Part shown: positions 58,572 to 64,000 of the stretch, piece after piece
Numbering within the stretch: position 1 is the first letter of the stretch
Layout of the letters: every line of letters starts with the position of its first letter
NCBI GenBank assembly: GCA_903928055.1
Contig: CAIYPG010000113.1
Span: 62,001 to 126,000, forward strand
DNA length: 64,000 nt
Origin: an uncultured beta proteobacterium
GTDB lineage: Bacteria > Pseudomonadota > Gammaproteobacteria > Burkholderiales > SG8-39
Direction of reading: 5' to 3'
The notes under the pieces: generated by a model
What the model was told of the DNA's origin: nothing
Database searches by the model: none
The model's input: only the letters and a program-made list of their open reading frames with translations
Program-made: the position numbers and the translations under genes

Positions 58572-60476
58572 CTACTCAGCAGCCCACGAATAGGTGCATT
58601 TGTCGGATAGCAACCGGGTGAACTGCGCAGCGTCGACGGGCCGGCTGAAATAATAGCCCTGGAAGATGTCGCAGTCCCAATCCGCCAGCAGCCGCGCCTG
58701 CTCCACGGTTTCCACGCCCTCGGCAATCACTTTCAGGCCGAGGCCGTGTCCCAGCGCAATGATCGACTGGGTGATGCGCGCACTGCTTTCGCTCTGGACA
58801 ATGTCGCGCACGAAGGATATGTCGATCTTCAGGTGGTCCATGCGGAAGGTCTTGAGGTAGCTGAAGCTGGAATACCCGGTGCCGAAGTCGTCGAGCGAAA
58901 ACTTGATGCCCAGGGCGCGCAGGCGGTTGATGACGCCGATCGCACGCGGAGTATCTCCCATGATCATGCTCTCGGTCAGCTCCAGTTCGAGGCAGGAGGG
59001 CGTAAGTCCGTATTCGTAGATCAGCTCGTAGATCATGGGTTTCAGTCCTGGCTGGTGCAGTTGCGGTGCCGACAGGTTCACCGCAGTCGGCACCACCCCC
59101 AGACCCAGGTTCTTCCATTCACCCATCTGCCGGCAGGCTTCGCGCAATACCCAGTCGCCGACCTGCTGGATGTGGCCGGTCTCCTCGGCAAGCGGAATGA
59201 ACTGAATCGGTGATATCAGCCCGAGCTTCGGGCTGTTCCAGCGGATCAGCGCCTCGCAGCCGACGATCATCCCGTTTCTCGCGTTCACCTTGGGCTGGTA
59301 ATGCAGGAGGAACTCCCGGTTCGCGATGGCCTCGATGAGGGCCAGTTCCATGGTGACGCGTTTGCGCGAGGCGGCGGTGATCGACGGCGCATAAAACTCG
59401 GTCTCCACGCTTCCCGATTTCTTGGCGCGGTAGCAGGCGGTAATGGCATTGCCCAACAGCGCATCGGGATCGTCGCCATCATCGGGCCATGCTGCCGCGC
59501 CACTGTGCAGCGTCACGTAGACCTCGTTGCCCGACACTTTGTAGGTGTGGGCAAAGCTGTTCCGGACTTTCTCAATCGCGGTCAGCAGGCCGCTGCGGTC
59601 GTGGAGGTCGGACAGCAGCACTGCAAACTGGTCTCCGGAAATGCGTGCCACAGTGTCGCCTGGCCGGACGGATTCACGCAACGAATTGGCCAGCGATTTC
59701 AGCAACTGGTCCCCGGCCTCGTAGCCGTAGCTGTCGTTGATGAACTGCAGCCGTGCCACATCCATCACCAGCAGTGCAAGGCTGCGGCCGATGCGCCGGG
59801 CGTGGATGATTTCCTGTGCAAGGCGATCATGCAGCAGCGTGCGGTTGGGAAGATCGGTGAGCTCGTCGTGGGTGATGATGTGGCTGAGACGTGCTTCATT
59901 CGCGCGTTTCTGCGAAAGGTCGTTCAGGATGACCTGTACGCCCGGCTGTCCCTGCCAGGTGGCGGGCAGGGCGGCGACCTCCGCGCGCACGATTGTGCCG
60001 TCGAGGCGGATCATGTCCTGTTCCACCGGCGGCACCTGCATCCCGGTGGCACGCAGCTGCGCCATGCGCAGCCGTACCGAGTTGTGGTACTCGGGGGTTA
60101 TCAGACTCATGATGTTGCGGCCGAGTAACTCATCGGGGCTTTCGGCGCCGAACAGGACCAGTGCGGCGGCATTGGCGTAGCGCACTTCGTCATCTGCCTG
60201 GATGAAGATCGCGATCGGCGCGAGCTCGACCAGTTCCTTGTACTGATCCTGGATGCGGATGTGCTGCCGCATGCCTCTTTCCATCAGCCAGTAGAGAAAC
60301 GCGCCGCTCACCAGGACAAAACCAATGCCCTTGACCGATTGCAGGATCGCCAGCGTGACCACCGCCGTCTCCGGTACGGCTGCAATCAGCACCCGGTCGG
60401 ATAAAATGATCCACAATCCTGCAACGATGATGTAGGTTGCCGCGACGGTCAGGCTTTGCCGGCGTACCCAGTCCAT
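58572..60476 (-). CDS. PAS-GGDEF-EAL membrane protein (likely cyclic di-GMP phosphodiesterase)
   Basis: Multi-domain protein of 634 aa from ATG 60476 (a TTG 33 bases upstream is possible). Two hydrophobic helices occupy about residues 8-65, followed by PAS (about 80-190). GGDEF (about 205-365) has a degenerate active site, RISGDQFAVLL, lacking the GGD/EEF pattern, so it is probably not a cyclase. EAL (about 375-620) is complete: CEALIRWNSP, ELTESMIMGD, DDFGTGYSSFSYL, KIDISFV and VIAEGVET. The protein therefore most likely degrades cyclic di-GMP, with the GGDEF domain as regulatory GTP sensor. It is convergent with the Bug gene at 57497. Confidence 0.9.
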   Translation of the reverse strand: MDWVRRQSLTVAATYIIVAGLWIILSDRVLIAAVPETAVVTLAILQSVKGIGFVLVSGAFLYWLMERGMRQHIRIQDQYKELVELAPIAIFIQADDEVRYANAAALVLFGAESPDELLGRNIMSLITPEYHNSVRLRMAQLRATGMQVPPVEQDMIRLDGTIVRAEVAALPATWQGQPGVQVILNDLSQKRANEARLSHIITHDELTDLPNRTLLHDRLAQEIIHARRIGRSLALLVMDVARLQFINDSYGYEAGDQLLKSLANSLRESVRPGDTVARISGDQFAVLLSDLHDRSGLLTAIEKVRNSFAHTYKVSGNEVYVTLHSGAAAWPDDGDDPDALLGNAITACYRAKKSGSVETEFYAPSITAASRKRVTMELALIEAIANREFLLHYQPKVNARNGMIVGCEALIRWNSPKLGLISPIQFIPLAEETGHIQQVGDWVLREACRQMGEWKNLGLGVVPTAVNLSAPQLHQPGLKPMIYELIYEYGLTPSCLELELTESMIMGDTPRAIGVINRLRALGIKFSLDDFGTGYSSFSYLKTFRMDHLKIDISFVRDIVQSESSARITQSIIALGHGLGLKVIAEGVETVEQARLLADWDCDIFQGYYFSRPVDAAQFTRLLSDKCTYSWAAE

Positions 60477-60806
60477 GCTGTTCTGTCTTCCTGTCCTTGA
60501 GTTCTGCAATGCTTCTTATGCAGAGACATCATAGACTTGGAAATATTCCCGATGAGCCTATTTTTTCATATGGGGTCACTTGAAAAGTGATCCTGACCTC
60601 CTCGAGTGGCGTGGCGATGTTGTACAGATCTCCCTACATGATGTGCGGGATTTGCGAAGATGAGCGGATTCTTAAGATTATTAATATGATCAATTTTTAA
60701 AGACTATGTATTAATCCATGAGAATAAATAGAACAATTATAATCATTAGATTTTTGATCATCCAGGCCGCTTGGAAGTCGTGAGCATTTCCCGTCCGGTG
60801 CGAGTC
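60477..60806. other. AT-rich intergenic region between EAL gene and hrpA
   Basis: About 330 bases, very AT-rich from 60660 to 60755, with no coding character. It holds a small perfect inverted repeat, TCACTT-GAA-AAGTGA at 60576-60590, and a TATAAT hexamer at 60738-60743 that could be the -10 of hrpA; a clear -35 is not visible. The two divergent genes have their promoters here. Confidence 0.5.
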
Positions 60807-63800
60807 ATGCGTTCTCCTCAGGAAATTGAATTGCGTCGCCACAACCTCCCCAGGCCGACATTCCCGTCGGACCTGCCGGTCTCCGGGCGGCGCGAGGACA
60901 TCGCAAGGGCCATCCGTGAACACCAGGTCGTCATCGTCTGCGGCGAAACCGGCTCGGGCAAGACCACGCAACTGCCCAAGATATGCCTCGACATCGGGCG
61001 CGGTGTTGAAGGCCTGATCGGCCATACCCAGCCGCGACGCATCGCCGCGCGCGCCACCGCCGCGCGCATTGCACAGGAACTGCAGGCCGAGCTGGGCGGC
61101 GTGGTCGGCTACAAGATCCGATTCACCGACAAGGTCAGCCCCGCGTCCTATGTGAAGCTGATGACCGATGGGATCCTGCTGGCCGAGACGCAGGGCGATC
61201 CGGAGCTGCGACAGTACGATACGTTGATCATCGACGAGGCGCATGAGCGCAGCCTGAACATCGACTTCCTGCTTGGCTACATCCGGCAACTGCTGCCGAA
61301 ACGTCCTGACCTGAAGCTCATCATCACCTCGGCCACCATTGATGCCGACCGCTTCGCGAAGCATTTCGGTGATGCACGAGGCAATCCGGCGCCGGTGATC
61401 GAGGTGTCGGGCCGCCTTTATCCGGTGGAGGTGCGCTATCGGCCGGTGGAGGCCGACGAGGCGGGGGAGTTTGATCTGGATGCGGCCATCGTCGATGCGG
61501 TCGATGACCTTGCACGGATTGGCTCCGGTGATGTCCTTGTGTTCCTGCCCGGTGAACGCGAAATCCGCGAAGCCGCCGAAGCGCTGCGCAAACACCATCC
61601 GCCACATACCGAAATACTGCCGCTGTTTGCCCGGCTCTCGGCGGCGGAGCAGGAGCGCATCTTCAAGCTGCACAACAACCGGCGCATCGTGCTGGCTACG
61701 AACGTGGCTGAGACGTCGCTGACCGTGCCCGGCATCCGCTATGTGGTGGACACGGGCTTTGCGCGCGTGAAGCGTTACAGCTACCGCAACAAGGTCGAGC
61801 AGTTGAAAGTGGAGGCGATCTCGCAGGCGGCCGCGCGCCAGCGCTCCGGGCGCTGTGGCCGTGTCGCGAGCGGCGTGTGCATCCGTCTGTATGACGAAGA
61901 GGATTTCAACAAACGCCCGCCCTTCACCGATCCGGAGGTGCTGCGCTCGTCGCTCGCCAGCGTGATCCTGCGCATGAAGTCGCTGCATTTGGGCGAGGTG
62001 GAGGACTTTCCCTTCATCGACCCGCCATCGTCCAAGGCGATCAGCGATGGTTATGCGTTGCTCAATGAGCTGGGCGCGGTCGATGATGCGAACAATCTCA
62101 CCGATACCGGCCGGCAGCTCGCGCGATTGCCGCTCGATCCGCGCATCGGCCGCATGGTGCTGGCGGCGAAAGCCGAGGGTTGCCTCGCCGAGGTGCTGGT
62201 GATCGCGTCTGCGCTGGCGGTGCAGGACCCGCGCGACCGGCCCATGGAGCGCGCAGCGGCGGCGGATGAGGCGCAGAAGAAATTCGACGACGAGAAATCC
62301 GACTTCTTCAGCTACCTCAAGCTGTGGCGCTTCTATGGTGAGCTCATTGACCACAAGAAGTCGAACAAGAAGCTCTTTCAGACCTGCCGGGAAAATTTCC
62401 TGTCGCCCAACCGCCTGCGCGAATGGCGCGACATCCACTCGCAGATCAAGGAGCTGGTCTCGGAGCTGGGCTGGAAAGTCGGCGAGATCAACCCCGATCC
62501 GCACAAGGTCTATGCGCAGATCCACCGCGCGCTGCTGGCCGGCCTGCTCGGCAACATCGGCCTGAAGACCGAGGAGGGCAATTACCTCGGCGCACGCGGA
62601 ATAAAGTTCTGGGTGCATCCCGGTTCCGGTGTAGGCCGCAAGGCCGGACGCTGGGTCATGGCCGCGGAAGTGACCGAGACCACGCGCCTCTACGCGCGCT
62701 GCGTGGCGACGATCGAACCCGACTGGCTGGAACGCGTCGGCGCGCATCTGGTGAAAAAAAGCCAGTACGAGCCGCACTGGGAGAAGAGGCCAGCGCATGT
62801 CGCGGCCTTCGAGCGTGCCTCGCTCTATGGCCTGCTGCTGTACACGAACCGGCGCATGCATTACGGGCCGCTTGATCCGGCCGAGTCGCGCAACATTTTC
62901 ATCCGCAGCGCGCTGGTGGAGGGTGACTGGGATACGAAGTCGCCGTTCTTCACCCACAACCAGAGCCTGCGTCGCGACATCGAGCGACTGGAACACAAGT
63001 CGCGCCGGCCCGACGTGCTGGTGGACGACGAGCTGATCTTTGCCTTCTATGACAGCCTTGTTCCGCCGGGAATCCACAACGGCGCGGACTTCGACAAATG
63101 GCGCCATGAGGCTGAAGCGAAAGACTCGAAGCTGCTGTTCCTCAAGCGTGCCGACCTGATGCGCCACGAGGCGGCGGGCATCACCACTGCGCAATTCCCG
63201 CATCAGCTCGAGATGGCCGGACGCACGTTCGCGCTGGAGTACCTGCATGAGCCGGGCAGTGCGCGCGATGGCGTGACGCTCACCGTGCCGCTGGTGGCGC
63301 TGAACCAGGTGAATGCCGCGCTGTGCGACTGGCTGGTGCCGGGCCTGCGGCGGGAAAAGGCGCTGGGGCTGGCGAAGTCCCTGCCGCAGCGAACGCGGCA
63401 CAAGCTGGGTCCAGGGCCGGAGTTTGCCGAAGCCTTCCTGGCCGAGCCGCCCGACCTGCGTGTCACCATGAGCGAGGCCATCGCGCGCTGGGCGCGGCGC
63501 GAACTGAACCTCGAGATCACGCGCGACCTGTTCCAGCCGGAGCGCCTGCCTGCGCACCTGTCCATGAACTTCCGGGTCATCGACGAGCATGGCCGCCAGC
63601 TCGGCATGGGCCGCAACCTTGCGCAATTGCGCGCTGAACTCGGCGAAGCGGCGGGCGAAAGCTTTGCGGAGGCCATATCCGATGCCGAAGCAGGGGGTGC
63701 GATCGATGGTGAGGCTGGCGAACCCACCACGGACTGGACCTTCGGCGAGCTGGCCGAAGTCATGGAAATACAACATGGTTCGCAGACCCTGATCGGCTTT

Positions 63801-64000
63801 CCGGCCATCGTCGATCTTGAAACGGAAGTCCAGTTGCAGGTGTTCGATGCAGATGACGTGGCGCGCGCGGAGCACCATGCCGGCCTCCGGCGGCTGTTCA
63901 TGCTGCAACTGAAGGAGCAGGCGCGCTTCATCGAAAAGGGCCTGCCGAATTTCACCGCCCTGGCAATGCAATTCGCCACTTTTGGTGATTCAAACGAATT
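60807..64000 (+). CDS. hrpA: ATP-dependent RNA helicase HrpA (3' end beyond window)
   Basis: DEAH-box helicase; 1064 codons are visible and the frame is open at the right edge (family about 1300 aa). Motif I is CGETGSGKTTQ near residue 46, motif II LIIDEAHERSLNIDFL, motif III LIITSATIDADRF and motif VI QRSGRCGRVASG. The helicase C-terminal region then runs into the HrpA-type HA2/OB and long C-terminal extension (PHWEKRPAHVAAFERASLYGLLLYTNRRMHYGPLDP). ATG 60807 was chosen; a GTG at 60780 is also in frame. HrpA remodels RNA and can rescue colliding ribosomes. A 1086-codon frame on the opposite strand is only its shadow. Confidence 0.93.
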   Translation, partial: MRSPQEIELRRHNLPRPTFPSDLPVSGRREDIARAIREHQVVIVCGETGSGKTTQLPKICLDIGRGVEGLIGHTQPRRIAARATAARIAQELQAELGGVVGYKIRFTDKVSPASYVKLMTDGILLAETQGDPELRQYDTLIIDEAHERSLNIDFLLGYIRQLLPKRPDLKLIITSATIDADRFAKHFGDARGNPAPVIEVSGRLYPVEVRYRPVEADEAGEFDLDAAIVDAVDDLARIGSGDVLVFLPGEREIREAAEALRKHHPPHTEILPLFARLSAAEQERIFKLHNNRRIVLATNVAETSLTVPGIRYVVDTGFARVKRYSYRNKVEQLKVEAISQAAARQRSGRCGRVASGVCIRLYDEEDFNKRPPFTDPEVLRSSLASVILRMKSLHLGEVEDFPFIDPPSSKAISDGYALLNELGAVDDANNLTDTGRQLARLPLDPRIGRMVLAAKAEGCLAEVLVIASALAVQDPRDRPMERAAAADEAQKKFDDEKSDFFSYLKLWRFYGELIDHKKSNKKLFQTCRENFLSPNRLREWRDIHSQIKELVSELGWKVGEINPDPHKVYAQIHRALLAGLLGNIGLKTEEGNYLGARGIKFWVHPGSGVGRKAGRWVMAAEVTETTRLYARCVATIEPDWLERVGAHLVKKSQYEPHWEKRPAHVAAFERASLYGLLLYTNRRMHYGPLDPAESRNIFIRSALVEGDWDTKSPFFTHNQSLRRDIERLEHKSRRPDVLVDDELIFAFYDSLVPPGIHNGADFDKWRHEAEAKDSKLLFLKRADLMRHEAAGITTAQFPHQLEMAGRTFALEYLHEPGSARDGVTLTVPLVALNQVNAALCDWLVPGLRREKALGLAKSLPQRTRHKLGPGPEFAEAFLAEPPDLRVTMSEAIARWARRELNLEITRDLFQPERLPAHLSMNFRVIDEHGRQLGMGRNLAQLRAELGEAAGESFAEAISDAEAGGAIDGEAGEPTTDWTFGELAEVMEIQHGSQTLIGFPAIVDLETEVQLQVFDADDVARAEHHAGLRRLFMLQLKEQARFIEKGLPNFTALAMQFATFGDSNE

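Noticed and set aside
60711-63971. 1086-codon open frame on the minus strand
   Set aside because: It is antisense to hrpA, has no domain character (His/Arg/Gln-rich shadow composition), and the plus-strand frame shows all DEAH-box motifs.

Overview
The window looks like chromosome of a high-GC betaproteobacterium, most likely Burkholderiales. The basis is the GC-rich codon use, six Bug-type (tripartite tricarboxylate receptor) periplasmic binding proteins, the Pit/DUF47 phosphate pair, and the glyA-nrdR-ribD-ribE block typical of that group. No rRNA, tRNA, prophage, intact insertion sequence or CRISPR array was seen. Much of the window is accessory catabolic DNA built as small uptake-plus-enzyme cassettes, set between housekeeping genes.

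Layout. 0-10 kb: a Bug receptor, two acyl-CoA dehydrogenases and an ADP-forming acyl-CoA ligase; a second Bug gene; a 3'-truncated ECF42-type sigma factor behind an FmdB zinc ribbon; a third Bug gene. 10-15 kb: an unknown Lys-tailed protein, enoyl-CoA hydratase, Pit/DUF47 phosphate uptake, an HD-GYP protein and a proline-rich membrane-anchored protein. 15-23 kb: atzF, a NitT/TauT-type ABC transporter, atzG, atzE, atzH and a GntR regulator, which together form a carboxylated-urea nitrogen-scavenging operon without the ring-opening enzyme. 23-33 kb: a toxin-antitoxin pair whose toxin is broken by a 16-bp duplication, a periplasmic cupin, dinB with an SOS box, an aldo/keto reductase, a GNAT protein, cytochrome c, a Deg protease, a LysR/aldehyde dehydrogenase chimera, an M61 peptidase and a histidine phosphatase. 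33-43 kb: a TcuA-like flavoprotein, a PLP dehydratase, a methyltransferase, a DUF2892 protein, an exonuclease/GIY-YIG protein, glyA, nrdR, ribD and ribE. 43-48 kb: a TetR regulator, a flavin monooxygenase, a Bug gene and two tandem cupin-rubredoxin fusions. 48-58 kb: a diguanylate cyclase, a Bug-SDR cassette, a BamE-like lipoprotein, a Mrr-like protein, a SUMF1-like lipoprotein, then MaoC, GntR and a CoA-transferase divergent from a sixth Bug gene. 58-64 kb: an EAL/GGDEF protein and hrpA, which runs off the window.

Themes. Each Bug gene sits beside enzymes that could process the captured acid: acyl-CoA dehydrogenases, flavin monooxygenase plus cupin-rubredoxin, SDR, or CoA-transferase plus hydratase. 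No TctA/TctB membrane partner is present, so the receptors must borrow one from elsewhere. Three Bug leaders carry different short tandem repeats just upstream of the start codon. Three genes (cytochrome c, DUF2892, diguanylate cyclase) have near-identical FNR/Dnr-type boxes upstream. Several loci show recent decay: the LysR-ALDH fusion, the frameshifted toxin and the truncated sigma factor. The strongest candidate for an undescribed system is the monooxygenase/Bug/double cupin-rubredoxin cassette at 43.5-48.1 kb.
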